Shown here one piece after another: positions 6,998 through 15,588 of a DNA stretch of 32,341 bases. How positions within the stretch are numbered: position 1 is the stretch's first letter; each line of letters begins with the position of its first letter. The stretch is from Spirochaetales bacterium Spiro_09 (GTDB lineage Bacteria > Spirochaetota > Spirochaetia > Treponematales > Treponemataceae): contig LVBK01000040.1 in NCBI GenBank assembly GCA_001604385.1, positions 1 to 32,341 on the forward strand, read 5' to 3'. Both the position numbers and the translations under genes were made by a program. The notes under the pieces are model-generated. The model had not been told where the DNA came from and made no database searches. It was given only the letters and a program-made list of their open reading frames with translations.

Positions 6998-8478
6998 GGT
7001 GTTACCTCCTTCTTCGTCCGTGTCGAACCGGCTTTGGCCTTTCGTCGGGCAATTTTCTGTTCGCTCCGGGTAAACAGCCATCCCAACAGCTGAATGCACA
7101 CGATCGGGCTGACCGCGATCATGGCGATGAGCCCGAAGGCGTCCATGGCCGGATTCCCGCCGGATCCCGAGGACGCGCCGAGCGTGAGTGCCAAAATAAA
7201 GGTGCCGGAGAGGGGCCCCGAGGCGACGCCTCCCGAGTCGAAGGCTATGGCGGTAAAAAGGTCCGGTGTGACCGACATCAACAAAAGGGCCGCGGTGTAA
7301 AAGGGTATGAGCAGATACCAGATGCTGAAGGGAAAGACAACGCGGAGCATGGCAAGCGCGACCGCGAGGCCGACTCCCAGCGCAAGGGAAAAGAGCATGA
7401 CCGGTCGCCTGATGTTGCCGGCCGACACTTCTTCCACCTGTTCGGCCAGAAGCCAGATTGCCGGTTCCGCGCAGGTAACGATGGCGCCGACGGCAAAGCC
7501 GAGCGGGACAAGCAGGGCTTTTAGGCTTGAAGAGCCGATCGCCTGGCCAACCGATTTTCCCACCGCGATAAACGAATGCTCGGCCGAGTAAAAAAAGATA
7601 ACCAGACCCGCAAAGGCGTAGATAAAACCGATCGAGAGCCGCTGGATCTGGCGCGGGGGAAGTTTCATCAGAAATAGTTGATAGATGATAATGAGCGCGG
7701 CAAGCGGGGCGAGGGCCTTTGCCACATTGAGGACTATTGCAGAAAGGCGAACCGTTTCGGCTGCCGTTTGGGCGCTCACGCCCGCCAGCTCCCGGTCCAG
7801 AAAAAGTCCCAGAAAGGAAACCGCGAGGATTGGCCCAATCGAGGCAATACCTATGAGCCCGAAGCTGTCATCTTCCGCCTTTTTGTCGCCGCGGACGCCG
7901 GCAATACCCAGACCGAGCGCAATGATGAAGGGTACGGTCATCGGACCGGTTGTGGCTCCTCCCGAATCGAAGGCGATGGCCACAAAGAGGGGGGCTGTCC
8001 GGCTCGCCAGGGCGAACACCACCAGGTATCCACCCAGCAGGAGCAGTTTCAGGGGAATCTGGAATACGGTGCGGGCCAGGGCAAGCGTAACAAAAAAGCC
8101 GGTGCCGATAGCGACCGCGGTAACCAGGTGAATGGCCTGAAGGGTGCCGGTTATAAACTGTACCTGATCTCCCAGAATGAGCAGGGCAGGCTCGGCTACC
8201 GTGATAATAAAACCGATGATAAAACCTGAAACCAGGATGAGTGGCAGCTTGCGGCTTCGGGTCAGGGCTCCTCCGAGATACGAGCCTGCGGGCATAATGC
8301 CAATTTCAGCGCCGGTCAGGAAGAGGGTCAAACCCAGTATCAATAGAAGGGAATCTATGAGGAAAACGCCCAGGAGGCCGGCAGGCAAGGGCGCTATGGT
8401 TACCGAGAGCAGGACTACCAGAAGTATGACAGGTATAACCGCAAGGGCGGTTTCCCTGAGTTTAATCAGGAAAAACAT
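6994..8478 (-). CDS. Duplicated DUF1538 integral membrane protein
   Basis: This 494-residue, highly hydrophobic protein is built of two homologous halves. AEPA recurs at 95 and 337, AIAFDSGG at 167 and 410, and DSFGL/DAFGL at 204 and 446, an offset of about 242 residues. These are landmarks of the DUF1538 family (PF07556). Its function is not established; topology and internal duplication suggest a transporter or channel. The ATG at 8478 is preferred to a TTG at 8526, which would place the gene start upstream of the predicted promoter. The stop overlaps the P-II-like gene by four bases, implying coupled translation and probably a regulator-transporter complex. The cytoplasmic C-terminal tail is strongly basic. 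Confidence 0.82.
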   Translation of the reverse strand: MFFLIKLRETALAVIPVILLVVLLSVTIAPLPAGLLGVFLIDSLLLILGLTLFLTGAEIGIMPAGSYLGGALTRSRKLPLILVSGFIIGFIITVAEPALLILGDQVQFITGTLQAIHLVTAVAIGTGFFVTLALARTVFQIPLKLLLLGGYLVVFALASRTAPLFVAIAFDSGGATTGPMTVPFIIALGLGIAGVRGDKKAEDDSFGLIGIASIGPILAVSFLGLFLDRELAGVSAQTAAETVRLSAIVLNVAKALAPLAALIIIYQLFLMKLPPRQIQRLSIGFIYAFAGLVIFFYSAEHSFIAVGKSVGQAIGSSSLKALLVPLGFAVGAIVTCAEPAIWLLAEQVEEVSAGNIRRPVMLFSLALGVGLAVALAMLRVVFPFSIWYLLIPFYTAALLLMSVTPDLFTAIAFDSGGVASGPLSGTFILALTLGASSGSGGNPAMDAFGLIAMIAVSPIVCIQLLGWLFTRSEQKIARRKAKAGSTRTKKEVTP

Positions 8479-8487
8479 CGTGGAGGC

Positions 8488-8516
8488 ATAGTAGCATATC
8501 TTGACACTGGTAACAA
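8488..8516 (-). promoter_or_regulatory. Promoter of the DUF1538/P-II operon
   Basis: On the minus strand TTGTTA (8516-8511), a 17-nt spacer and TACTAT (8493-8488) lead to an ATG nine bases further on at 8478. No Shine-Dalgarno intervenes. The promoter interlocks with the divergent purB promoter. Confidence 0.6.
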
Positions 8517-8529
8517 GTTTGGGCAAAAT
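8501..8529 (+). promoter_or_regulatory. Promoter of the purB operon, probably leaderless
   Basis: A perfect TTGACA (8501-8506), a 17-nt spacer and CAAAAT (8524-8529) stand five bases before the purB ATG at 8535. There is no Shine-Dalgarno. Each promoter's -35 lies inside the other's spacer, so the two divergent promoters probably exclude each other. Confidence 0.62.
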
Positions 8530-8534
8530 AGATT

Positions 8535-9962
8535 ATGGAAACACGCAATATTTTTCTCAATATCTCCCCCATCGATCATCGTTATTCCCTGTCAGAGTCA
8601 GCTGTGTACGACAAACTCGCCGCCCACATATCGGAGCAGGCTGCCGTCATTTCATGCGCCCGTGCCGAGATAGCACTGGTGAAGGCCCATTTGTCTGTCC
8701 GCGGCGGTTTGACTGCCGACCTGGAAAAAAAGCTGGACACCATTGCCGAGACGATTGACCCGTCCCGTGTCTATGCGGAAGAAGAAAAAACAAAACACAA
8801 TATCCGGGCGCTGGTAAATGTGCTCAAGGAGATGGTTCCCGCCGATATCGCCCCGCTCGTCCATTTGGGAGCGACCAGCGTGGATATTCTCGATACTGCC
8901 CTTTCTGTCCGCATGCGCGACACCGTCCAGCAGGTTATTCTGCCCATTCTTCGCGAACTGGAAGCAAAACTCTGCGACATCGCATCCCGTGAAGCTGAAA
9001 CCCCCGAGGTCGGCAGAACACATGGCCAGCATGCCGTTCCCATCACCTTCGGCTTTGCCGTTGCCGAATATGTCAGCCGGTTGGGAAAATCGATTCTGGA
9101 AATTGAGGCGAGAAGCCGAACCCTCTGCGGTAAACTGGCCGGGGCCGTGGGTGCCTACAATGCAACCAGCATGATTGTCCGTGACCCCGAGGATCTTGAA
9201 AAACGGTACCTTGGCTATCTGGGTCTCGCCCCTTCCGAGCATTCAACCCAGCTCGTAGAACCCGAATACCTGTTGCGCCTGCTTCTGGAACTGAATGTTG
9301 CGTTCGGCATTATCGCGAATCTCGCCGATGATTTACGGAACCTGCAGCGCTCGGAGATCGGCGAAGTATTTGAATACTTCAGCTCTACCCAGGTGGGTTC
9401 TTCCACCATGCCGCAAAAAAGGAACCCCTGGAATTCGGAACATGTAAAGAGCTTGTGGAAGGCCTTTGCCCCGCGGGTGATGACCTTCTTTATGGACCAA
9501 ATATCGGAACACCAGCGGGATTTGTCCAATTCGGCCAGTCAGCGCTTTGTGGCGGACTATCTTGCCGGTTTCGCGCTCGGCGCCGCCCGCATGAAAAGCG
9601 TCGTGTCAGGCTTGCAGGCTGACCGCGAGGGCATGGCCCGAAATCTTTCGCAGGCAGGCGGAAAGGTTCGCGGCGGCGTTCTTGCGGAACCTGCCTATAT
9701 CTTGCTCGCGGAATCGGGCATTTCCGACGCGCACGAGGTAATCAGAACCATTACCCTCGACGCCGAGCAGCATGCCATTTCATTTTTTGACGCACTCAAG
9801 AAAAACCGGGACGCCTTTGACCGGATCACGACACAGCTCGAGAAGCTCGGCGTCGCCGATCCGGACACCTTCTTCGCGACTCCCGAGCGGTATCGCGGTC
9901 TTGCTGCCGAAAAGGCAGCACGCCTCGCGGCCAAGTACAAAGCACTTATGGAGGTACGATAA
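8535..9962 (+). CDS. purB: Adenylosuccinate lyase
   Basis: The 475-residue protein belongs to the fumarase/aspartase superfamily. The signature SSTMPQKRNPWNSE lies near residues 288-301, LGATSVDILDTAL near 113-125, and GRTHGQHAVPITFG near 158-171 supplies the catalytic His region. The enzyme releases fumarate from adenylosuccinate to give AMP, and also acts on SAICAR in de novo purine synthesis. Length is normal for the family. The ATG at 8535 is the first of the frame after a promoter whose -10 ends five bases upstream. guaB starts one base after the stop codon, so the two are co-transcribed. Confidence 0.95.
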   Translation: METRNIFLNISPIDHRYSLSESAVYDKLAAHISEQAAVISCARAEIALVKAHLSVRGGLTADLEKKLDTIAETIDPSRVYAEEEKTKHNIRALVNVLKEMVPADIAPLVHLGATSVDILDTALSVRMRDTVQQVILPILRELEAKLCDIASREAETPEVGRTHGQHAVPITFGFAVAEYVSRLGKSILEIEARSRTLCGKLAGAVGAYNATSMIVRDPEDLEKRYLGYLGLAPSEHSTQLVEPEYLLRLLLELNVAFGIIANLADDLRNLQRSEIGEVFEYFSSTQVGSSTMPQKRNPWNSEHVKSLWKAFAPRVMTFFMDQISEHQRDLSNSASQRFVADYLAGFALGAARMKSVVSGLQADREGMARNLSQAGGKVRGGVLAEPAYILLAESGISDAHEVIRTITLDAEQHAISFFDALKKNRDAFDRITTQLEKLGVADPDTFFATPERYRGLAAEKAARLAAKYKALMEVR

Positions 9963-9963
9963 T

Positions 9964-11409
9964 ATGTTCGAGATCAGGGAAACCCTTTCCTACGATGATG
10001 TGCTGCTTCAACCCGGATATTCCGAGGTGTTGCCGCGTGAAACCGATGTCTCCACGCTGCTTGTGGGCAATGTCCGGTTGAACGTGCCGGTCATTTCCGC
10101 AGCCATGGATACCGTAACCGAAGAAAAGATGGCGGTTGCGCTCGCCCTCGAGGGCGCGGCGGGTGTCATTCACCGAAACCTGCCTCCCGCCGTTCAGGCC
10201 GAACATGTATCGAACGCGAAGCGGTATTTGAACTGGGTAATCGAGTCTCCCGTCACCATCGAGGATGACCGTACCATCGGCGATGTCAAACAGATAATGC
10301 ACCGTTACAATGTGTCGGGTCTTCCCGTCCTGTCCCGTTCCGGAACCCTGGTTGGCATTATCACCGGCAGGGATTTGCGTTTTTGCCGGGACGATTCCCT
10401 TCTGGTTCGTGAGGTTATGACCAAGGATATGGTTGTGACCGAAGGCCAGCCGACTGTAGACGACGCGCGAAGCAAATTCGACAAACACCGCATCGAAAAA
10501 CTGCCGGTTATCGATACCGAGGGGCGTCTTACCGGTCTTATCACGGTCAAGGACATGGAAAAGCAGGAGATGTTTCCCCATGCGGCCCGTGATGACAAGG
10601 GCCGGCTGATTGTCGGCGCCGCCATAAGCAATAACGACTGGCCGGTTCGCATTCCGCTCTTGATGGAAGCCCGGGTAGACTTTGTCGTGCTCGATACAGC
10701 CCATGGCGATTCGAAGGGTGTGCTGGAAGCTGTTCGGCAAATCAAAAAGAAGTATCCGGATCTTGCGGTTATCGGCGGTAATGTCGCGACGGTTGAAGGT
10801 ACCCGCCATTTGATTGAAGCGGGCGCCGACGCGGTCAAGGTCGGTGTCGGACCCGGCTCGATTTGCACAACGCGTATTGTTTCCGGTGTCGGCGCCGCGC
10901 AATTTTCCGCAGTCTGCGAATGTGCCGAGGAAGCCGCAAAATCCGGAATTCCCGTTATTGCCGACGGCGGAATCAAATTCTCGGGCGATATTACCAAAGC
11001 GATCGGTGCGGGCGCGAGTGCCGTCATGATCGGCAATCTTTTTGCCGGCCTGAAGGAGTCTCCGGGGCGTGAAATCATTCTTGACGGCCGCATTTACAAG
11101 GAGTACCGCGGAATGGGAAGCATGGGCGCCATCAAGGACGGCTCGGGCGACCGGTATGGTATCGCGAAGGATGAATCCCCCGTTCCGGAGGGTATTGAGG
11201 GCCGCGTGCCGTATAAGGGTGAACTGAAGAGTTATCTGCATCAATTGGTCTCCGGATTACGAAAAGGCATGGGATATTGTGGTTGCAGGAGCATCGAGGA
11301 ATTGAAGAAATATCGCAAGTTTGTTAGAATTACGTCATCGGGCCTCCGCGAGAGCCATGCGCATGACGTATCTATTACGCAGGAGGCTCCGAACTATTCA
11401 CGCCATTAA
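9964..11409 (+). CDS. guaB: Inosine-5'-monophosphate dehydrogenase
   Basis: The 481-residue IMPDH oxidises IMP to XMP with NAD, the committed step to GMP. The N-terminal [19 protein letters not shown] is diagnostic. Two CBS domains occupy about residues 93-205. The catalytic cysteine is C301 in [15 protein letters not shown], followed by [10 protein letters not shown] and [10 protein letters not shown] (the flap). The C-terminal [17 protein letters not shown] is typical. The ATG at 9964 is chosen over in-frame upstream starts inside purB because of GGAGG at 9950-9954 and the conserved N-terminus. It follows purB by one base and precedes purA by eleven. Confidence 0.96.
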   Translation: MFEIRETLSYDDVLLQPGYSEVLPRETDVSTLLVGNVRLNVPVISAAMDTVTEEKMAVALALEGAAGVIHRNLPPAVQAEHVSNAKRYLNWVIESPVTIEDDRTIGDVKQIMHRYNVSGLPVLSRSGTLVGIITGRDLRFCRDDSLLVREVMTKDMVVTEGQPTVDDARSKFDKHRIEKLPVIDTEGRLTGLITVKDMEKQEMFPHAARDDKGRLIVGAAISNNDWPVRIPLLMEARVDFVVLDTAHGDSKGVLEAVRQIKKKYPDLAVIGGNVATVEGTRHLIEAGADAVKVGVGPGSICTTRIVSGVGAAQFSAVCECAEEAAKSGIPVIADGGIKFSGDITKAIGAGASAVMIGNLFAGLKESPGREIILDGRIYKEYRGMGSMGAIKDGSGDRYGIAKDESPVPEGIEGRVPYKGELKSYLHQLVSGLRKGMGYCGCRSIEELKKYRKFVRITSSGLRESHAHDVSITQEAPNYSRH

Positions 11410-11420
11410 AGTAGGTTGAG

Positions 11421-12644
11421 ATGAACGTAGTAGTAATCGGTGCCCAGTGGGGCGACGAAGGCAAGGGCAAGATAGTCGACTATCTTGCTGACCAGTCGCA
11501 GTGTATCGTGCGGTTTTCCGGTGGAGCGAACGCCGGTCACACGATAGTCTCCAACGGAGTGCAATATGCCTTGCACCTGGTTCCCTCCGGTATTCTTCAT
11601 GACAACAATGTTGTCTATCTCGGAGCCGGAATGGTCATTGATCCGGCCGCTCTTTTTGATGAATTGGCAATGCTTACCGAAAAAGGAATTGCCTGGGAAG
11701 GGCGGGTGTTCATTTCCGACCGGGCCCATCTGGTACTTCCCCGATATCGCGAGCTTGACAAAAAGCGCGATGCCGAACGGAAACGCCCGATTGGTACCAC
11801 CGGTCGCGGAATCGGTACAACCTATGCGATGAAAAGCGAACGTGACGGTATCCGTCTTGCCGACCTTACCTGGAAGGACAAGATGGCCGATCTTGAACAA
11901 CAGGATCGTGATTTCCTGGCTCCCTTTATTGACCGTCTGTTATCCATGAAAGTGAATTTGACAACCGAACTGTGGAAAATGCGCGGTAAAAAGGTTTTGT
12001 TTGAGGGAGCCCAGGGGGCCCTTCTCGATCTTGATCTTGGAACCTATCCCTATGTATCCTCGGGCTTTTCCTCTTCAGCCGGTGCGGCCATCGGCGGCTG
12101 TGTCGGCCCCCGCGCCATCGACAAGGTGCTTGGCGTGTTCAAGGCATATTCAACCCGGGTTGGCAACGGTCCGATGCCGACTGAATTCAATGTTGATACC
12201 CACAGCGAATTGTATCATTATGTACGCGAAACCGGCCGTGAATATGGCGTGACCACCGGTCGCCCCCGCCGATGCGGATATCTTGACCTGGTTGCCTTGC
12301 GCTATGCCTGTCAGTCGAATTCGATTGATTCCCTCGTCCTTACGCATCTTGACGTGTATGATACCCTCGACGACATCGAGGCCTGCATCGGGTACGAGAT
12401 TAACGGCACTGTGACCGAAGAATTTCCCGCATCAATCGATGATTTGAATGCGGCAAAACCGGTGCTGAAACATTTCAAGGGCTGGAAAACCTGTCTCAAG
12501 GAATGCCGCTCGTATGACGCTCTTCCCCACGAGGCTCGTGACTACGTGGACTTCATTGAATCATACTGTGAAACGAAGGTAGGAATCATTTCCGTCGGGT
12601 ATGACCGGAAGGATACCTTTATCCGGGATTCAGTCTGGTCCTGA
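11421..12644 (+). CDS. purA: Adenylosuccinate synthetase
   Basis: This 407-residue GTP-dependent ligase joins IMP and aspartate to adenylosuccinate, the substrate of PurB. The N-terminal GAQWGDEGKGKIVDYL P-loop-like motif, GGANAGHT, GTTGRGIGTTY and VGNGPMPTE segments are all present. It is about 20 residues shorter than the E. coli enzyme, mostly in the middle region between the ERDGIRLADL stretch and LFEGAQGALLD. Third gene of purB-guaB-purA: both branches from IMP are served by this operon plus guaA. The ribosome-binding site (TAGGTTGAG) is weak. A strong terminator follows. Confidence 0.95.
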   Translation: MNVVVIGAQWGDEGKGKIVDYLADQSQCIVRFSGGANAGHTIVSNGVQYALHLVPSGILHDNNVVYLGAGMVIDPAALFDELAMLTEKGIAWEGRVFISDRAHLVLPRYRELDKKRDAERKRPIGTTGRGIGTTYAMKSERDGIRLADLTWKDKMADLEQQDRDFLAPFIDRLLSMKVNLTTELWKMRGKKVLFEGAQGALLDLDLGTYPYVSSGFSSSAGAAIGGCVGPRAIDKVLGVFKAYSTRVGNGPMPTEFNVDTHSELYHYVRETGREYGVTTGRPRRCGYLDLVALRYACQSNSIDSLVLTHLDVYDTLDDIEACIGYEINGTVTEEFPASIDDLNAAKPVLKHFKGWKTCLKECRSYDALPHEARDYVDFIESYCETKVGIISVGYDRKDTFIRDSVWS

Positions 12645-12683
12645 TTTGACAAAACTGATGGTTACCATCTAAAATGAAGGAAA

Positions 12684-12719
12684 GTGACGGTTAACAAAAA
12701 AAACCGTCGCTTTTTTTTT
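12684..12719 (+). terminator. Intrinsic terminator of purB-guaB-purA
   Basis: A 9-bp stem (12684-12692 with 12702-12710, one G-T pair) with an A-rich loop is followed by nine T residues (12711-12719). Confidence 0.9.
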
Positions 12720-12726
12720 GCTTTTT

Positions 12727-12786
12727 TTGACATTGTGTCAAATTGTGTCATAATGACACGCAACTTGTGTCTGTCTGTGGTGTCAA
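12727..12786 (+). promoter_or_regulatory. fadD-type gene promoter with multiple TGTCA operator half-sites
   Basis: TTGACA (12727-12732), 16 nt and CATAAT (12749-12754) form the promoter. Over it lie two palindromes: TTGACA-ttg-TGTCAA (12727-12741) and the perfect GTGTCA-taa-TGACAC (12745-12759). TTGTGTCA repeats at 12733 and 12743, exactly one helical turn apart. Further half-sites are TTGTGTC (12765-12771) and GTGTCAA (12780-12786). The arrangement implies a dimeric repressor or activator with several sites; which protein binds is unknown. Confidence 0.7.
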
Positions 12787-12807
12787 ATCAGGAGAGTAGG
12801 AGTAATT

Positions 12808-14529
12808 ATGGAAACTCATGGTGATTTGGGGGCGTATACCTTCCCCGCGCTGCTTGCGAACAGTTTAAGAAAGTTTTCCCGCCGTCCGGCCCTGTCCTGG
12901 GTATCGGGAACGCCGATGACGTATGCCGAAGTCGGTTTTCGAATTCGGGATATGCAAAACCTCCTGTACCGTCTCGGGGTTAACAAGGGTGACAAGGTTG
13001 CCCTCTTCAGTGCGTCCAGTCCGTACTGGGCAGTCGCCTATTTTGCGATTGTCAATTCCGGGGCTATTGCAGTACCTCTCTTGCCCGATTTTACCGGTAA
13101 GGAAGTTGCTACCTGTCTGGAACATTCCGGCGCACGTATTATTATCGGACAGGAAAAACTTCTGGAAAAAACAGCCCAATTCGCTGAAACGGCTCTTGAT
13201 GTTGTCATCCGTATTGAAGATTCCGTCCTGCTTCGCGGAAAGGAGAGTCGTACCGGGGACTGGTCCCCCGTTGTGCCCGAAGAATCCGATACTGCCTCGA
13301 TTATATATACCTCCGGTACAACCGGCCGGTCCAAGGGCGTAGAGCTTTCACACAAGAATCTGGTGTGGACAGCAGTTCAGTCCCAGTTCTTTCAGCGCAT
13401 CAACAAATTCGATGTCGGTCTATCAATTTTGCCGATGTCCCATGTATATGAATTCACCATCGGCTTTGTGTTGTTCTTTTTGAATGGTGCCTGTGTGTAC
13501 TATCTGGAAAAACCGCCGGTTGTCAGCACTCTCTTGCCGGCGCTTGCGAAGGTGAGGCCGACCATCATGTTGAGCGTACCGATCATCATGGAGAAGATCT
13601 ATAAAAACAAGATTGTCCCGACGTTTACCAAAAAAGAATCGATCGCCCGTTTGTATGAAAAACCCTTTTTCAGGAAACTCTTTCACCGGCTTGCCGGTCG
13701 TTCCCTGAAGAAAACCTTTGGTGGACGAATCAAATTTTTCGGTATCGGAGGCGCAAAGGTCGACCCGAAGGTTGAACTCTTTTTGAAGGAAGCAAGATTT
13801 CCCTATGCCATCGGATACGGGTTGACGGAAACATCGCCCCTTCTTGCCGGCTCGGGGCCTAAAATTACCGTTCCGGGTACCATCGGGCCCGTTATGCCCG
13901 GTGTGGAGCTCAAAATTGTCGATGCTGACCCGACCACTGGTATCGGAGAAGTCTGTGCCCGCGGGCAGAATGTCATGAAAGGGTATTACCGTGAACCCGG
14001 CATGACGCAGTCTGTTCTGGATGCGGACGGCTGGTTCAAAACGGGCGATCTTGGATACATGGACAGTACCGGCCGGCTTTCCCTGAAAGGACGTTCAAAG
14101 AACATGATTCTGAATGCGACCGGAGAGAATATTTATCCTGAGGATATCGAGTTTGTCCTGAATCAGCATCCCCTCGTAGTCGAGTCCCTGGTGGTGGAAG
14201 GCGAGAATTCTTCGCTGGTGGCCTATGTCCAGGTTGACGAGGAAAAATTGACGAAGGAAGCCCAGGGCATGATAGGCTCAATGACATCTGCCGTTGGCGG
14301 TGCAGTCGATTCGGCCGTTGACGCGGTTTCCGACGTCGGACACATGTTGCAATACAAGAAAGAAGAAATCCGGAACGAGATCAAATTTTTCGTAAACGAG
14401 CATGTAAACCGCATGTCACGGATCGACCGTGTCGAGGTGATCGAAAAGTTCGAAAAAACCGCAAGCCAGAAGATAAAGCGATATATCTATTCCATCGTCA
14501 AGCATATTCCGGGAAAGAAGGAAGAATGA
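12808..14529 (+). CDS. AMP-forming long-chain fatty acid--CoA ligase
   Basis: The 573-residue ANL-superfamily protein carries the P-loop IIYTSGTTGRSKGVELSH (about 165-182), the A5 motif GYGLTETSPLL, the A7 motif GWFKTGDLGYMD and the A8 hinge GRSKNMILNATGENIYPEDIE. A Lys near the C-terminus (KTASQKIKRY) corresponds to the adenylation lysine. These enzymes activate fatty acids to acyl-AMP and then acyl-CoA (COG1022 type). Unusually, a Gly/Ala/Ser/Val-rich segment (about 488-512, starting MIGSMTSAVGGAVDSAV) is inserted in the small C-terminal domain. It could associate with membrane. The start has AGGAGAGTAGGAG upstream. Substrate chain length is not deducible. Confidence 0.9.
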   Translation: METHGDLGAYTFPALLANSLRKFSRRPALSWVSGTPMTYAEVGFRIRDMQNLLYRLGVNKGDKVALFSASSPYWAVAYFAIVNSGAIAVPLLPDFTGKEVATCLEHSGARIIIGQEKLLEKTAQFAETALDVVIRIEDSVLLRGKESRTGDWSPVVPEESDTASIIYTSGTTGRSKGVELSHKNLVWTAVQSQFFQRINKFDVGLSILPMSHVYEFTIGFVLFFLNGACVYYLEKPPVVSTLLPALAKVRPTIMLSVPIIMEKIYKNKIVPTFTKKESIARLYEKPFFRKLFHRLAGRSLKKTFGGRIKFFGIGGAKVDPKVELFLKEARFPYAIGYGLTETSPLLAGSGPKITVPGTIGPVMPGVELKIVDADPTTGIGEVCARGQNVMKGYYREPGMTQSVLDADGWFKTGDLGYMDSTGRLSLKGRSKNMILNATGENIYPEDIEFVLNQHPLVVESLVVEGENSSLVAYVQVDEEKLTKEAQGMIGSMTSAVGGAVDSAVDAVSDVGHMLQYKKEEIRNEIKFFVNEHVNRMSRIDRVEVIEKFEKTASQKIKRYIYSIVKHIPGKKEE

Positions 14530-14549
14530 CGGTTTGATTATAGCCCTTT

Positions 14550-14579
14550 ACCGCCGGTATGCATGTGCATACCGGCGGT
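14550..14579. terminator. Bidirectional hairpin between fadD-type gene and tonB
   Basis: Perfect 14-bp arms (14550-14563 and 14566-14579) lie between two convergent genes, 20 bases after one stop and eight before the other. The flanks have short T or A runs (TTTAA, CCTTTA), so it may end transcription from both sides. Confidence 0.75.
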
Positions 14580-14587
14580 TTAAGGCC

Positions 14588-15184
14588 CTATTTCAGGGTA
14601 AACCGTACCGGATAGCGAAACCGGACAGGGACTGGCGTCCCGTTCGCCATTGCGGGTGAGCACACTATTCCGTTCAGCGCAGAAATTGCTGCTTCCGCAA
14701 AACCGTATCCCGGATCGCGCAATACCTCAATCTTACGGATCTGTCCCGTTTCATCGATAAAAAGTTCCAGATAGACGATGCCCTCGATACCCTGCCTGAG
14801 CGCAACCGGAGGGTAGATAATCCGGTCCAGAACAGCGGCAGATGGTATGACGGGTATGACAGATATTTTATGCTGGGGCAGATATTCCGGTTCCAATTGC
14901 GGAATTGCTCCAGCTTTATCTTCTATTACAATATTTTCGGTCTCGATAATCTGTTCGGCTGCCTTGCTCTGATTGACGACAGTGGTCACCGGAGCGTCGG
15001 GTGGCGGAGGGGGGGGCGGAATATATTCTTCGATGTCAACCAGTTTGAAAATTTCATACCGCTCCTCATCTCCTGCAATCTGCTCCGGTATTTGAAATCG
15101 TATCCAGAGAAAGGCCCCCAGATGAACAAGCGCTGCGAGAGCCCAAAATACCGGCATCCGGTGCCGTATCATCCAGTCTTTCAT
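14588..15184 (-). CDS. tonB: TonB energy-transducing protein
   Basis: The 198-residue protein has the TonB layout: a short basic N-terminus, one membrane anchor (about residues 11-30, starting PVFWALAALVHLG), a proline-rich segment (seven consecutive Pro near 56-62), a spacer, and a C-terminal TonB domain (about 110-198). The last contains YPPVALRQGIEGIVYLELFI and AAISALNG. TonB transmits energy from the ExbB-ExbD motor to outer-membrane receptors. The spacer is short compared with E. coli TonB. The ATG overlaps the stop of the preceding exbD by one base (TAATG). Last gene of the operon, before a hairpin terminator. Confidence 0.93.
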   Translation of the reverse strand: MKDWMIRHRMPVFWALAALVHLGAFLWIRFQIPEQIAGDEERYEIFKLVDIEEYIPPPPPPPDAPVTTVVNQSKAAEQIIETENIVIEDKAGAIPQLEPEYLPQHKISVIPVIPSAAVLDRIIYPPVALRQGIEGIVYLELFIDETGQIRKIEVLRDPGYGFAEAAISALNGIVCSPAMANGTPVPVRFRYPVRFTLK

Positions 15185-15588
15185 TACAGCGACTCCTTGA
15201 CAACAAAACTGACTACACGGTGCTGAAGCCGCTGTAAAATGCTGATAACCCCGTCTATGTGGCGATAGGGAGCCTGCCGGTCAGCGATAATATGGATCCG
15301 CGTTCCCGGTTCGCTTCTGAGTGTGTCAACGACCAGTTCTTCTAGTCGTTGGCTGTCAACCGCCTGGCCGTTAACCGAAACCCTTCCTCCGCGTTCTACC
15401 CAGACCTCAAGATTGTCCGTTTGCTGTGTCTTTTCGAGGATTTCGGCTTCAGGATAGTCCAGGGGTACCTCATGACGCTGATTGATAAGCGAGATAAGCA
15501 TGATGAATATAAGGAGTAAAAAACCTATATCCGACATCGAGGACATCGGTATAACCGATTTTTTTCTTCTGCGGGACAAATTGATCAT
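15184..15588 (-). CDS. exbD: ExbD/TolR-family protein, second copy
   Basis: The 134-residue protein has a basic N-terminus, a single TM helix (about 18-37) starting with the conserved Asp (MSDIGFLLLIFIML), and a periplasmic ExbD/TolR domain with SVNGQAVDSQRLEELV and IIADRQAPYRHIDGVI. The Asp is the proton-pathway residue of the ExbB-ExbD motor. It starts within the stop of the first exbD (ATGA overlap) and ends overlapping tonB. Two different ExbD proteins in a row suggest a mixed ExbD dimer or specialised roles, which is inference. Confidence 0.92.
   Translation of the reverse strand: MINLSRRRKKSVIPMSSMSDIGFLLLIFIMLISLINQRHEVPLDYPEAEILEKTQQTDNLEVWVERGGRVSVNGQAVDSQRLEELVVDTLRSEPGTRIHIIADRQAPYRHIDGVISILQRLQHRVVSFVVKESL

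Noticed and set aside
7678-8229. Open frames on the plus strand opposite the DUF1538 gene
   Set aside because: The composition is low-complexity and charged, as expected opposite a hydrophobic protein, and there is no initiation signal.
8479-8534. Purine riboswitch for the purB operon
   Set aside because: The predicted promoter leaves essentially no leader RNA before purB, so there is no room for an aptamer.
9946-11244. Long open frame antisense to guaB (432 codons)
   Set aside because: It mirrors the codon pattern of guaB, has no recognisable domain or ribosome-binding site, and guaB is an unmistakable gene.
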